This document shows positions 11,257 through 23,278 of a stretch of DNA of 64,000 nucleotides, one piece after another; the stretch's first letter is position 1, and every line of letters begins with the position of its first letter. The DNA comes from Clitopilus passeckerianus (taxonomy: Eukaryota > Basidiomycota > Agaricomycetes > Agaricales > Entolomataceae): NCBI GenBank assembly GCA_944990035.1, contig CALYLX010000126.1:2294001-2358000 (forward strand). The letters are read 5' to 3'. Below the pieces are notes generated by a model. The model saw only the letters and a list, made by a program, of their open reading frames with translations, did not search any database and was not told the DNA's origin. A program made the translations under genes and the position numbers.

Positions 11257-11855
11257 TCACTCTGGATACAGAGAGTGCCATTCTGGTTTAGCTTCTTCAG
11301 GAAGACCAAGTTTAACCCACAACTTCTCCAAGTCTTTCAGCAGAGGCAGATAGTCCAGATCCCTATGCCACAGCGAACTATCATCAGCAAAAGCAATGAC
11401 GAAGCCTACTTGGCGGTCCTTGTCAAATGGGCGTTCACAGGCATACGAACGAGGCTTGCGAGCAGGGTACGCGAGGAGGGCGTCGTCTACAATGGAGTTG
11501 ATGCCTGACTGCTTGTGCATCATGGTCTTGGTTTTATCCGACAATGGTTTGCCTGCGGCTTCGTCTTCTTCGTCTTCGCGCCATTTGCTACGTTGGATTA
11601 ACTCTTCGTTGGTGAGAAAGAATCCAAGAACGCGTGCTGCACCATATCTCGAGCGCCCCATCAAGCTGGAGCTATAGAGAAGTCAGAAGTAGGGATATCT
11701 GCTTTCGGCAAATCGACTGGCCTTGGTTTACAGTAGCAGTAGTCAGTAGGAAAGAAGTGGTGATCGACTGATTCGTCGCGGAAGCCATATTCAACCGGTC
11801 GGTATCCACGGTAATCATAAGAACGAACCCACGCGGAAGTTAGAACTGAAGGCAT
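11257..11855 (-). CDS. Unknown protein, about 167 residues
   Basis: I do not recognise this protein. Two frames with coding-like composition lie on the minus strand. The proposed model joins 11855-11732 to 11636-11257 through a GTAAAC donor and a TGCAG acceptor, which keeps the frame. Exon 1 is aromatic and tyrosine-rich (SYDYRGYRPVEYGFRDES). Exon 2 has an acidic, charged middle (KWREDEEDEAAGK) and ends in EWHSLYPE. No signal peptide or membrane segment is obvious. Alternatively the gene starts at the ATG at 11661 and has one exon of 135 codons (134 residues). It is divergent from the next gene, with about 295 bases between starts. Confidence 0.5.
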
Positions 11856-12150
11856 CTGGACACCTGGCTTTCCCTAAACTGCCCACAGGTTCATTGGATG
11901 TAAGGCTGTGCTCCGCCGGCAGCGACCTGACCTTGGACAAGGTGATTAGAACCATGATAGTGTCAATGATAGTGATGGTGATAGTCAGCCTTGGTGAGAC
12001 TGCCGTTTTCACGCCCACCTGCACGTTGCACAGTCAAGGGTTTTTCCGCCTACCTTGAAAGTCAAAAGAGAGCCCACTGGTTGAGGTGAGCCTACCGCGA
12101 TGATATACTATCCATAATCAACCGATGTTCACTGAGTGTTCGTCTTCAAG

Positions 12151-12627
12151 ATGGCAAGCACCATCACTAAAGTTGAATCGGACCATCCCCTTTCCAAGTC
12201 ACCATATCCTACCGTCGAGGAGATAATGCAACACATGCATAACCGTTCGTACGTCGCAGGAAAAACATTACTCTTTACGGGTGTCAACACGGAATTTGAA
12301 CTCGTGGTGGACGAATATGCGCGAAAGCATGGCTTGATAACTGGTCATGGATTCGAGGCCGATTTGGCTTGGTTCAACCAGTGGAGAGGGGATCGCGAGT
12401 TTTGGAAGAGAGGGGCTGAAGCCATAGCGCGATTGACTTCTCTCGATGTTTTCGTCTGCCTCCCCAGTAACACCAGCGGAACGGAATGGAACAAGGATGG
12501 GCTTTGGCATGCAATTGAATGGCCAACCCTCCTGAAAAACCCGGATGTCACGAGGGTTATTCGAGTCAATCCGGACAACGATAGACAGGAGGTAATTCAT
12601 GATAAGACGACAGATAGGCCATTATAG
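12151..12627 (+). CDS. Unknown protein, 158 residues
   Basis: A single-exon frame with a clear ATG; the frame reaches 15 bases further upstream but without another ATG. The protein has alternating hydrophobic and charged segments that suggest a compact alpha/beta fold: KTLLFTGVN, then FELVVDEYARKHGLITGHGF, then LDVFVCLPSNTSGTEWN. I do not recognise a family, and no function is proposed. It lies between a divergent unknown gene and HAT1, which follows in the same direction after about 280 bases. Confidence 0.55.
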   Translation: MASTITKVESDHPLSKSPYPTVEEIMQHMHNRSYVAGKTLLFTGVNTEFELVVDEYARKHGLITGHGFEADLAWFNQWRGDREFWKRGAEAIARLTSLDVFVCLPSNTSGTEWNKDGLWHAIEWPTLLKNPDVTRVIRVNPDNDRQEVIHDKTTDRPL

Positions 12628-12904
12628 TATCTTTTCAATCTTGCTCGGTTGTATCGTTTCGTACTGCGTTTGGCTACCCCAGCTTGAAGTATACACAGCG
12701 TTCACAGACATAGGAAAGATTTTTGCTACGACTCCAATGTTTCATATATCTCAAAGTCTGGACCGTGGATTAAGCCCCATAATAAAGTTCTCTGTGGCAT
12801 GGACATATAGTACAGTGGCACGAGTATGAGCGAGAACAAAATATCAGTCAACAACGCGTCAGGCGTATTCGCGAGTTCAAAGCTTCCTCCTCGCAGGGAC
12901 AACT

Positions 12905-14745
12905 ATGGCAGAATGGACGTCTGACTCGAACGAAGCTCTTACTCTTTCACTTGGTGAGCCTCGCAGATTCATCACACAGTGGTACCATGCTAACCCAGCT
13001 GTAGTCAGGGCAGAAGCAGACAAGGAAGTACTGGGGGATAATGAGACCTACGAAGGCTTTCATCCGACCTTCACGTACCCAGTAAGCACACAGATAACGT
13101 ACTACATCGATACTCACGAACTTGCCGCGCTCTAGATTTACGGCGAAGACGAGAAAATATATGGCTACCAAGACCTCTCAATCGACGTGAGTTGGCCCTG
13201 CTAATCTTCTGCTTGTCCTCATCTGACTCTCTCTAGCTTTGCTTTGCCTCCGGTTCTCTGGCACAATACCTGAAAGTGGACTTTGCAGAGAAACTGGGCA
13301 CATCTTCTACTGTAGACGATCCAGAAGGAACACTTCGCAATTTCATACCACCGAGTCAGTCTATGTTCACAGCTTATATTGCTCTACTTAACAATACACT
13401 CGTAGATTACTACACGGAGGAATCAGAGTTCCTTGAAGCAGTTGAAAAGGAAGCACTCACATTCAAGCCTCTTGGCGACCTAATCCACAGCTATACACGT
13501 CCTGTACCAGGGTCCCCTTCTGGAAAGGGCAAAGGAGTAGCAGCAAGCGGAACACTAGACCCAGCCAGTGAAGATACGGTGGTTTTTGAGGCATACCACG
13601 TAAGTTCAGAATCTGCTTTGGCAGTGCCTCCGGGATGAATGCTTATATTTCACGCTGCTTAGGCGACATGGGCGACGCCTGGCTTCAAGGAGTATCACCG
13701 CAGGATGCAAATCTTCATTTTACTATATATTGAGGGAGGATCGTATATTGACGAAGACGAAGATATCTGGGAGTTTGTCACATTGTCAGTTCTCTGTGTT
13801 TTCTTGTTGGGTCCTATGAACATGATTGCAATAGGTACGAGAAGCGCAAAAGGAAGGGCGATCCCACTGTCGAAACCTACCATTTCATCGGCTACTCGAC
13901 TTTGTATCCGTTCTACTTTTTCCCTGAGAAGACTCGTCTGCGACTGAGGTAGGACACTCCTGAGTGACGGGAATGGAAATATGCTAATTCGCCTCTTACC
14001 AGTCAATTTGTTATCCTCACTCCCTACCAACACCAAGGCCACGGATGTAAGCCTGCTCTCCACTATTTCCTTCTCAAGATTTTTATCAACCCCCCCAGCC
14101 GAACTCTACAACGCAATTTATCAATGGATCCTCTCAAAACCCCAAATCGCAGAACTGACCGTTGAGGACCCCGCTGAAGCATTCGAAGATCTCCGGGATA
14201 AGAATGACCTCAAGCTACTCCTCACTGACGCCAGATTCATGGAAGAGGCATTTGGAACCGGTGCCGTATCTCATGGCGGAGGGCGCGTCGGTGGGGTTGG
14301 TCGTGCTGGCAGAAGTGGCCGAGGTGGAGATTCGGCGGTCACTGCGAAGGGAAAAATTGGGCCACCCACTGATAAGGTCTGGGCAGAGAAGACACGGCTT
14401 AATCTCAAGATAGCTGGGGTACGTTTCCTTCCCAAAGTTATTGATATTGGATCTGATTGCTTTGGGTATAGCGACAATTCCAGCGTCTTATTGAAATGCT
14501 GATCTTACTTCATTTGGATCCGGCGGATGCCAGAGCGCTGCGAGCGTATAGGCTACAAGTGAAGGAGAGGTTGTACCGGTTCAATTTTGTGAGTTACCCA
14601 GCATACATCATATTTACGTGGATCACTGATTAGCTTGTAGGAGGTACTTGCTCAACTGGAGAAAGAAGAGCGCCTGGAGAAACTGGAGGAGACTTTCCAG
14701 AGCGTTTGCGAGGACTATCAGAGGATATTGGTGATGGTTCGGTGA
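12905..14745 (+). CDS. HAT1: Histone acetyltransferase type B catalytic subunit
   Basis: Hat1 acetylates newly made histone H4 at Lys5 and Lys12 before deposition. Ten exons are inferred: 12905-13081, 13136-13186, 13237-13354, 13406-13599, 13663-13784, 13835-13948, 14003-14046, 14099-14418, 14472-14588, 14641-14745 (453 residues, frame kept at every junction). The core reads YHFIGYSTLYPFYFFPE and then QFVILTPYQHQGHGSELY, the Hat1 GNAT motif A with its acetyl-CoA-binding Q-x-x-G-x-G region. The N-terminal part (FHPTFTYPIYGEDEKIYGY) is also family-typical. A Gly/Arg-rich insertion (HGGGRVGGVGRAGRSGRGG) sits in the C-terminal region. The 13355-13405 intron is a multiple of three and open, so retention would lengthen the protein by 17 residues. 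Confidence 0.93.
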
Positions 14746-14869
14746 TAACTTTCCTGGAGCACCATTCAAGAACTCGAGATTCAACGATGTGTTCTGTTAT
14801 ATTTAATTCACGGGTCTATACCTCACACTGTTACACCCCTAAACGGTCACGGAAAACCCAGGAGGCACC

Positions 14870-15580
14870 TCATTCGGCCTCCGCACCCCCATCGCCGATT
14901 GGGTCTTCCTCCCGCGCGACCATTCCAGCCTCGTCCCCTGTAGCCTTCCTTCTCTTAACCTCCATAATAATAAGCGTGAGGATGATCAGATCATAGTCGA
15001 TGTCGCAATGTGGTTGAACTCGTAGAAGGTATTTCTTCTCGCCTGCAAATATTCCGTCTTCCACGAGGATGCTGGAGTATCTGGCGACCTCTTCCTTCGT
15101 GCTGAAGTTTGAGAGCTGACACCGCAATTAGAGGAGCTGGTAGGGTGAGGCTTGTGAGCCGTTACTCACCACGAAACCAATCCCACGATCGATGCGCCAC
15201 TCGTAGAGAAGTTCATCGTCTCCGTAGAAGTATCTGGTTCTACGCAAGCTTCGGTCACCAGGTCTACGAGGCGATAACTGAATCACATACTGACTACCAA
15301 CGTGTTTCTTCCAGAGAAAGTCACTGGCCGTTATCCGTACTGCCTTTGACCTCCCAACACCTCCAAACAGGTATGAGCGGAGCATAGTCGGCGAGCAAGA
15401 CCACACGGAGCCCCATTCAACTTCTGCCACCTCTTCTTCTGCATTACAAGTCTCTCGATGTATGATAGTGGTCTTTCCCTTTCCCTTCTCCTGGAAGGTG
15501 TTGATAATATAATGCAAGGTGCCGTTGTTGGATAATATCGAAGATTTGAAGGGATCATTTGGCACGAGAAAGAAATCCAT
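14870..15580 (-). CDS. Unknown protein, possibly DUF6593-like
   Basis: Two exons on the minus strand (15580-15170, 15115-14870) join through a GTGAGT donor and a 54-base intron to give 218 residues. The N-terminal part reads MDFFLVPNDPFKSSILSNNG and later VRITASDFLWKKH and YFYGDDELLYEWRIDRGIGF. This resembles, from memory, the small beta-rich DUF6593 proteins that are numerous in mushroom genomes and have no known role. The C-terminus is charged and disordered (REEDPIGDGGAEAE). There is no signal peptide. It converges on HAT1, with 124 bases between stops. The family call is tentative. Confidence 0.65.
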
Positions 15581-15898
15581 CGTCGATTGAGAAAGCCTTA
15601 CAGAGCCCCAGGCTCGTCAGAGGATGTTAGGGGGCGAAAGGTGGATGACAGCGGTTCCAGACTCCTAGTCTTGCTTCACCCTGCCATTTCAACCTAGCCT
15701 GATGGACCGGAAGACGACATGCACCCAGCGCCACAAGGTTCTTCAATGGTTTGTGATGTATGTACATTATTCCGTTCCTATACAAGACAGAGAAGTAGAC
15801 TATAGTAACAAATATACTGAGGATTGGGTCTAGGTCGCGAAAGCAATTGCAACAATACAGAAAAAATAGATGCGAGATAAGTAGATTGATACCAAAGT
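15581..15898. other. Intergenic region between SCAP stop and the DUF6593-like start
   Basis: About 320 bases that must hold the 3' untranslated region of SCAP and the promoter of the DUF6593-like gene, both on the minus strand. No gene or distinctive repeat is seen. Confidence 0.5.
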
Positions 15899-18800
15899 TC
15901 ATGAAAATAAGAAAACCCCAACAGCGTTCCCAAAGCCAGCGATAGCATGTAGATTAGTAGTTGAAAAGGGAGAGATTCGAGTGAAGGGAAGCCGAGGAAT
16001 CGCACCCACCGCTGGACCTGGACTCGATGGGGGATCACCCTTGTGTGACAGGCCAGTGAGAGATGATAGCAAGATATGTTGTATCTGCAATGTTGAAGGG
16101 TCCAACGTCCACACTTCCCAGCGTTCCAGGGTTGCACGAGTCAACCCATTACTGTCTGGGGATGTTGAGGGACCAACTGCCCCTCCGTTGGCTTTCCCCT
16201 GGCTCCTAGGTTTTCTTCTAATACCTATGAGCTTCTTACCTGCCACGCCCCACCCTCCCCTTTCGCACATCACGTCGTTTTCTCGAACAAGGATGGCCTT
16301 GTTCCATACCGACTGTGTTCGAACGTCTCCATCACTCTCATCCCCAGGGAATGGAACAGTGAGCAGTTCTGATGACCGCCGCCCATTCTCCTTCTCCGAT
16401 GCTCTCCTCGAGTGCACTCCATGAGCCGATACAGGGAAAGCAGGTGTTTCGAACGTAGTGGCGAGCCTCGCACGCGGTGCTGATGGTGAAACGGGTCGAG
16501 AGGGGGGCTGAGACGAAATGCTGTTGCTCCTCGACCGTCGACCAACGCTATCACGAGAAGCTGTATGTCGCAGGGTGCGTCGGAAGCAAGAACATCGGCG
16601 GGTCTGGTCGATCAGGAAGAGTCTGTAGAGGTGAATGGCATGGTCGACAGAAAATGCGATGAGGACGCTTTCCACAGGAAGCTGACCGCAGTACCGACAC
16701 GTGCCATTTTCCACTGGTATGACATGGAGAGTGTTTATAGGGCCGAACTCATCATCCAGAATGGAGATGCATTCCCCGCTTGAGCCATCCCATAAAGATA
16801 CCAATCCCGTGGCAGTGGCGATAGCCACAATTCTACGATGGCTTCCTGCTAACTCCACTTGCTGGGCGCAGGTTATCGAAGGCAAGCTTCCCGATTCGCC
16901 CGCCTGAACACAGAATTCCGAAAAAACCCACGGATCGGGTTCTTGGCTGTCGACGAGCTCGAGAGTCCCATTTTGCATGGTGAATGCGATTAGGCAGTGT
17001 TCTAATGGCTGAACCGCGACAATCGCAGCTTTCACAACGCTTGAACGCGAAGAAGGTGTATAGGATGTTGAGGTTCCCGTCCGCAAGGACCATCTAACGG
17101 CTAGTCCTCCAGCGTAGGTTGCGAGCAGAGATAGCTCTGGTTCGCCCTCACTCCAAATGTCCGATTGCTTGGGGGTGGATGGCACTGAGGCAATTGAGGC
17201 AAAGCGCATGTCCGCAACTGCAAAACAGGTGTTGTCGAGTTTCAGTAGGGGTAGTGAACGTATCCTGTCTTTCTTGCAATCCCATACAGCGATTGCACCT
17301 GTATTGGTCCCAACGGCAACGAATCGGCCGTTGTTGTCCACAGCGATACTGCTGAGTGTCGAGTTGCACAACGATGTGCTGGGGTCATACAACAGCAAAT
17401 CTGTGCCATTGATGACTGCGTTTTGCTTTCGTATGCGCTGGATGGTGATTTCGTTGTGCAGCCCGATAGAGGCAACTAAATTGCCGTCCCTGCTAGCAGC
17501 AATCAACTCGATATCACTGGGAGAGGAGCGAGGCAGAGTTCGGAATGAGATATGTTTCTCTAGCTTCTGGTCTTCAGGTATCTCTTTTTCAGGTCCAATA
17601 TGTGGTCGCTGTGCTTCAAGAAGTTCGGTATTCTTTAGAAGGTAAAGCAGCAAGCCCCAGAGGGCAGTGGTCGTTCCAGCAATGGGGAGGATCATGATTT
17701 TCACCAGCCACCAGACCAGCCATAACGTTCTCATAGAGAACCTTGGCGGCGCTCTGGCACTGGCGCTTTTGGTGATGATAAGGGGAGCTTCAATTCGTAG
17801 GTGAAGCAATTGTGATGGCGACGGATTGAGCGTCTCCCATATATGATATTCATACGAATCCTTGGGGATTTGGCTTCCTGTCTGCGGACGAGGTACTGAG
17901 GCCGATAGCTGGGTAACAGGTGCCTGTTGCTTCTTTGGTAACGCGGTATAGCTTGTGTAATAGAGAATTGCAGCAATTGCAAGTAGCTGGACCAGAAGCC
18001 TTAGTGTCGTCTTCCAAAAGCTAGAACATCTCCTTACCATAAACAAGCTGAGGTTAGCTGCTGCACGCCCTCTGACAAGGTTCTGTGCTGTATACACGAC
18101 GTTTTCCCAGGGTGTCCGTGGCTTCCACTTCTGGTTATCCTGGGAATTGTGGGGCTTCTTGGGAACAAGAGAGGGATCATGACGAAGGAGCTCCTCCAGC
18201 TAGTATCACCGTCAGCCTTGGGCATCAACAAAATTAACGAGCCGGTGCAAACCTACCTCGAGGCGCTGGATATCAATAGAAAGCACGGCGAGGAAAAATG
18301 TATGTGCCAAGAACCAATGCGCTACCAAAACTACGATAGCAAACGAACAAAACTGGCGTACAGCACCGACAGAGAATGCTGCGATAAGCCCAAGAATGGT
18401 ATTGTAGGTAACGACCTTGAGGGTGTTCGATGTTCCGGCGCGACTGAGGCCTTCGGCAATTCGTTGTTTCACTGGTAAAGTGACAGATGTCTTGCATACA
18501 GCATCAACCTGCGAGTTCCTCATGCTCAGTAAAACAAAATGTGGTACGAGAAATCAGGGCGCTTACGAGGTTGAACATATTCTCGGCGCCGACAAACACA
18601 ATCACGATCGGAAGTAGTTCCCTTAGATTTTAGTCAGTTACCGCCTCTGACAGGTCGAGTTGATCACGTACCATGGAACCAGTGTTACCTTGAAGCCAAC
18701 AAGAGCGCATACACTCAAACTGGTGATCGTACTGACGGCTATTTCGACGAGCGCTGTAAAGGTGACACCCAAGCGTGAATGCACCGCCCTCATATTCCCT

Positions 18801-19839
18801 ACCGACCAGGCGACATATCCAAAGAAGCCGACGTAGGCGACGTATAGAGACAGAGATAGGGCTGACCAGGGTTCTCCTTTTGATAACTTGGGATCAAACT
18901 ACGAGAGGACCGAAAAAAGTGGCGTCATGAACTGCGGAAGAAAAGGAGTAGAATCGTAAGATATTCACCTCAAGAGTGATAATCGTGGGTTCGACTTGGG
19001 TACTAGGCGGCGATGATTCTTCCCCGAGAGCTTTGTGAACGGTATCCAGCCATGATGTATGTTCTGTGTCACGGACGCAGTCGGAATCGGGGAAAAAGTA
19101 TGTCAGAGCCAAAAAGCCCGCAGAATCGAATCTTGATCCCGCAACTTGAGGGTGGAGAGAACGGCGCTGGGCCAGGACCATCTGAGGGGTAACGACTATA
19201 TTACCCAGAGTGGCATTTTTCGGGGAGTTGATAGTGTCCAATATGTCTGCATCCGAGAGTAAAGCTTCTCGGTCATGACCCCAGAATAAGAGAGGAGATA
19301 GAACGAAACAATGGCCGTCGGGCCGTTTGAGGCAGGAATGGCCCTGTTCAAGAATGTTCTGCTCCAGCCGTCGTTCGAAATCGAGAGTTGAGAGTAGGTT
19401 CTGGGCGGTTAATGCATCCGGATCTGCATCGGGGTCCCCTCGAACAAGTAGCCTTTCCACTCGTAAGGCTTTCCTGACCCCGCATTGTGTGCGAGAAATA
19501 GAGTTATCGTGGACTTTTAGAGTATTATCGCAACTCGTCCAAATATTGACAAGATCCTTTTGGGCATCCAAACCAGTGACGATACTTGATGTTACGAAGT
19601 TGTCGAGGATAGAAGTGTGCTGAGTCGATGCATATATGGCGAGAGCGGGGTAGAAGAGCGATGTGATAACCACACAGGACACAAGGATTATACGAATTTG
19701 ATGAGTCGCACAATGGCTACAAGGCACTTTAGCAATCAACAACTCGCGGTCAACAATGTACTCACAGTCCAAATCTATGGAAGAATCTTTGTGCTATTGA
19801 CCGGAACCTCTGCAGCAGGCGGCCTCCATAGTCAAGCAT
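15899..19839 (-). CDS. SCP1: SREBP cleavage-activating protein (sterol sensor)
   Basis: SCAP escorts the SREBP transcription factor and senses sterols in the ER membrane. Six exons: 19839-19766, 19716-18969, 18898-18672, 18621-18567, 18508-18257, 18199-15899 (1,218 residues, close to animal SCAP). A first membrane helix follows FFHRFGLHCATHQIRIIL (about residues 25-50), then a lumenal loop. Exons 3-5 make the sterol-sensing domain: hydrophobic helices, ELLPIVIVFVGAENMFNLVD, and the diagnostic FFLAVLSIDIQRLE (about residues 275-452). Further helices lie around residues 500 and 580. The C-terminal half has WD40-like repeats (AVWDCKKDRIRSL, VSLWDGSSGECISIL) for SREBP binding. The ATG at 19839 is the only one in frame in exon 1. 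The first exon join gives the SCAP-type F-x-x-HG-L-x-CA sequence, which supports the model. The symbol follows fungal usage. Confidence 0.93.
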
Positions 19840-20485
19840 AGCCGAGAAGGAAGTCGTCGTTGCTCCGCCAATTCTTCGGGCTGCTCAGAGAACGACCAGG
19901 AAAGCAAGATAAGGCAGGGTAATGAGGGAATGTAGAAGACTTTTGGGAATAAATAAAGCGTGGCTGCCAGCGGTGCCACTAGCCTGTTCGGACTCTTGGT
20001 TCTTATGGGCGTACTGGCACTCCTTTGCGCTTCAATTGAATGGTGGCGGCGTCCAAGTGTCATGCTGATTACGGTAATTCGTCCGAAGCACGTGACTATC
20101 ACCGAGAACGCCACCTCTCAAAACGCTGCGCAGCCAACTGAAGTCGTTCGTTTGTTGAGGGTATCTCGGCCACTCTCAGAATCCGATTCACAGCTTTTAT
20201 TCTGGATCTGAATTGTGTATTTGTCATATCATTAGCTATAATTAAATGGGTATCTTGGGTATCTCTAAGTAAATAATGCATAATTTAAGGTTAATCCATC
20301 AAAAGCACCCACGGCGTTAAAGCCGCGGTCGCACCAACTTCCTCTTGGTACGACGATGCTTGAGTTATCTCCACCAATCCAGAACTGGGACCAGAACGCA
20401 TGGGGCCTCCCTCACTAGTATCCACAAATAGGATCCTTCAGTTGCACGCTTCAACGACGGCCATCTCGGAAGGCTTGATAAGGCT
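19840..20485. other. Promoter region of SCAP
   Basis: This stretch separates the SCAP start from the stop of the next minus-strand gene. It contains a CACGTG E-box at 20089-20094, about 250 bases upstream of the SCAP ATG, followed closely by ATCACCG. SREBP family factors can bind E-boxes and ATCAC-type sterol elements, so self-regulation of the pathway is possible but unproven. No gene is seen. Confidence 0.4.
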
Positions 20486-22665
20486 CTACTTTTTTGCTCT
20501 TCTTGACTTCTCTTTGCTGGCACCGAGAAGCTTTTGTCGAGAAGAAACCGGTGTGCTGATTGTGAAAGCAACTGGGTAAAACGCCTTATGTTTTTTCGCT
20601 GGGTGAAGAAAGTCCTCCTCGGTTGTTGGCTGGTCGTCTTCATCATCCGCTTTACGCTTGCCGCCTGATGAAGGTGGTGACGGAGTCGGTGGCACCTCAA
20701 TGGAATCCTCTTCTTCCAGATAGCTCGTAGTGTTGGATACCAACGATTGTTTGGGCGAACTAGAAGTAGTATCCTTGTCCTCGATCACCTGAGTATGGGC
20801 GCAACTCGGACTGGTGTCGTATACTCCTACTGTGATCGGTGATAGCGGCCAATAGAACGGTTGACTGCCATCTTCGAAGAACCTGGCTTGCTCCAGAACG
20901 TAGGAAGGATCGATGACACCCCACTTGTGACGCTTGTTTGCGGTGCCATCGTCGTTGTCGTCTTCTACCAAGGACTTCCTTTTCCCCTTCTTCGGATAAG
21001 TTGACGCCATGATTTCGCTGAGCGACATCCGGGAGGATTCGTCCATACACTGGCCAGGTGAGGAGACCTCAGGTCTCGAAGAAGGGGGAGGCAAGGGCGA
21101 GGAAGCGGGCGGTATCAACGGGGAAGAAGCAGGGAAACTGAAAGTGCCAAAGCCGTTAAATTTGGGCAGCTCGAATTCGGGTATGTACTTCGCCAGAAGG
21201 TTATCCTGGAAAAGATCATCGTTCGTTTTCCTGGTGAACTTGGGGAGGGGAGCAATAGATCTCTGCACAGCAGTATTGCTGAGATCGGCGAGTGGGTTCC
21301 TGGAACTATGGGGTTCAGCAGTGGGGGTACGCTGAGCCTCATGTTCGTCCTCTCCATGCACTGCTTCGTCTTCTTCCTCGTCATCATTCTCCAGTCGTGG
21401 GCCCTCGTATTCGACGTCTTCTTCGTCTTCCTCAATTGACTCTTCCACTTGAGTATCTGATGCCTCATCCTGAGCATCGTAGCCCGAGTCATCTTGTGAA
21501 ACTCCTGTTCCATAACCATCCGCTTCTTCTTCATCGCCTTCGATATAAACCTCCTCGATTTCAGCTTCATTTTCGGTCTGTGAGCTCTCTACCTCTTCTT
21601 CCTCAATATTTTCGTCATCCGTAACATTGCCGTCATCAATATAGGCAAGGTCGAGAGGAGAAGGCCTTGTCGGGCTACCAGAGGGTGTTGCTGATTCTGG
21701 AAGGGCCGATTCGAGAGCAACGTTGCTGAAAGCAGGATCAATATCGGACTCAACACTGGGCGTTGAGGGTATAGGGGTGGACGGAGGATACAAAGGGGTG
21801 GCTGGGACTAATGGAGCTGCTTGGGAGACCTGGCTCTTGGCGAATTGAAGGGGCGTATGCAGAAAGTGTAGAAAAATGTTCTTAGGATTGACAATTGGGC
21901 CGGCCGAAAATGAAGTAATGTTCTGCAATCTTGAGCCTTGGCCTGTAGACGGACTGAGCATTGAGGGACCGACGTGGGCGATTGTGGCCTTTCCGATGTT
22001 TTGGGCGTGAGCATTTTGCAAAATGACCTCTGTTCCCATAGGCGGAAGTTCAGGTCCTGACCAAGACGCAGTATATGTACTCTGCTTCGGGGTATAGAGA
22101 CTACGGGTCAGCCTCGACGAGGCAGGAGTGAATGGGTTGGGGAAACTTGATTCGATAACGACGGCCCTCGCGATAGGAGCCATATCGGAGGGGCGTATGA
22201 GGACGATGAGATTGCCAGAGGTGGGGACCGAGTCGCTGAGGACGCTAATGCTGGGGGTCGTAATAGGAGAGGCTACGCTGTCGGACATAATGACATCCAT
22301 TCCGAGAGTGCCGCCTTTCATGTTTGTGTCCTCGCCATTCAGGTCCAATCGGTGTTCTAGCGCCTTCGCAAGTCCGTCGACTTCGGTAGTGCCCACGCGG
22401 GCATCGGCCATGATAGCATCTCCAGCGCCATCGTACACGTAGGTAGCAAGACCTTTAAGCGCATTGGTAACGGGGCCCCTGGGAGGAGCATCCACGACTA
22501 GGGGACGAGGCGTCAGTTTGGGAAAACTCTCAGATCAGACAACTTACCCATGGCATATGAATCATGCAGTGGACGGTTCCACCACCTACGAAAGCCATAA
22601 GGTGATAGGGAGGTGATGGGAGGCAAGTTGAGGTAGGACGATAGGTAGTTGTGGATGGTGTCCAT
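20486..22665 (-). CDS. Unknown acidic protein, probably nuclear
   Basis: Two exons (22665-22548, 22497-20486) encode 709 residues. The N-terminus reads MDTIHNYLSSYLNLPPIT, and the splice adds VVDAPPRGPVTNALKG. The central part (about residues 315-435) is a very acidic, low-complexity stretch rich in E and D. The C-terminal region has several basic KKxK or KRKx clusters (KKGKRK, ANKRHKW, GGKRKADDED, and RRAKK at the end) that look like nuclear localisation signals, and a short conserved-looking WGVIDPSYVLEQARFF. No enzymatic domain is visible. An in-frame ATG further upstream at 22776 would add 37 residues. It shares a divergent promoter of about 610 bases with PDX1. Confidence 0.75.
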
Positions 22666-23278
22666 GGTTGGCTGTGGTGGTTGAAGCCGTAGTACTGAAG
22701 AGAGAAACTTAGGATGAGTTGAGATATAAGGGGTCTGAATTAGGGGGCTAACCTTTGGCCGAGAGGAAGGTGCCAAGCATACGAGCTAGAAAGGCAATGT
22801 AGGCCATTTCAGAATTGCCCAGTGGACGATCGTGCATTCGCCAGCTGAGCATTGGAGGTTCTTCTGAGATAGAGCTCTAATTTTTTCCATTTTTTCATTT
22901 GCCTGAACATAGTAATCCAGATATGAATGGCTAAAGGGAGTTCTAACAGCCATCAAGACTTCATTCAAATGCTCAAGAGTTGGTTAACCATTGCAGACAT
23001 TGCAGTCCAGTTAAACGAGCAGGTCGCCAGTGGGGATGCAGTCCCGATGAAGAATTTCGGGTATTTTTAGGCATATGGAGGCTAAAATCTTGCGGCCGAG
23101 TCGATCGATGCCAGTCGTTGAGAATGTACTTAGAATGAGCAGAATGAGTTGAACTCGACCACATTTCAGGGTGTCGGACTCCGGAAGCTGAGCGCTACTC
23201 GCCACGTGATCGCTAGCCAACGGCCGTAATTTCGTTTTTGGGGACAACTCCAGCAGCTTCAAGTTGGCGAATTCCGGA
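22666..23278. other. Divergent promoter between unknown acidic gene and PDX1
   Basis: About 610 bases between two divergent starts. It contains a CACGTG E-box at 23203-23208, some 70 bases before the PDX1 ATG. Short open frames here show no protein features. Confidence 0.45.

Noticed and set aside
20760..21570. Long plus- and minus-strand frames antisense to the acidic protein gene
   Set aside because: They mirror the repetitive E/D codons of the real gene and have no independent support.
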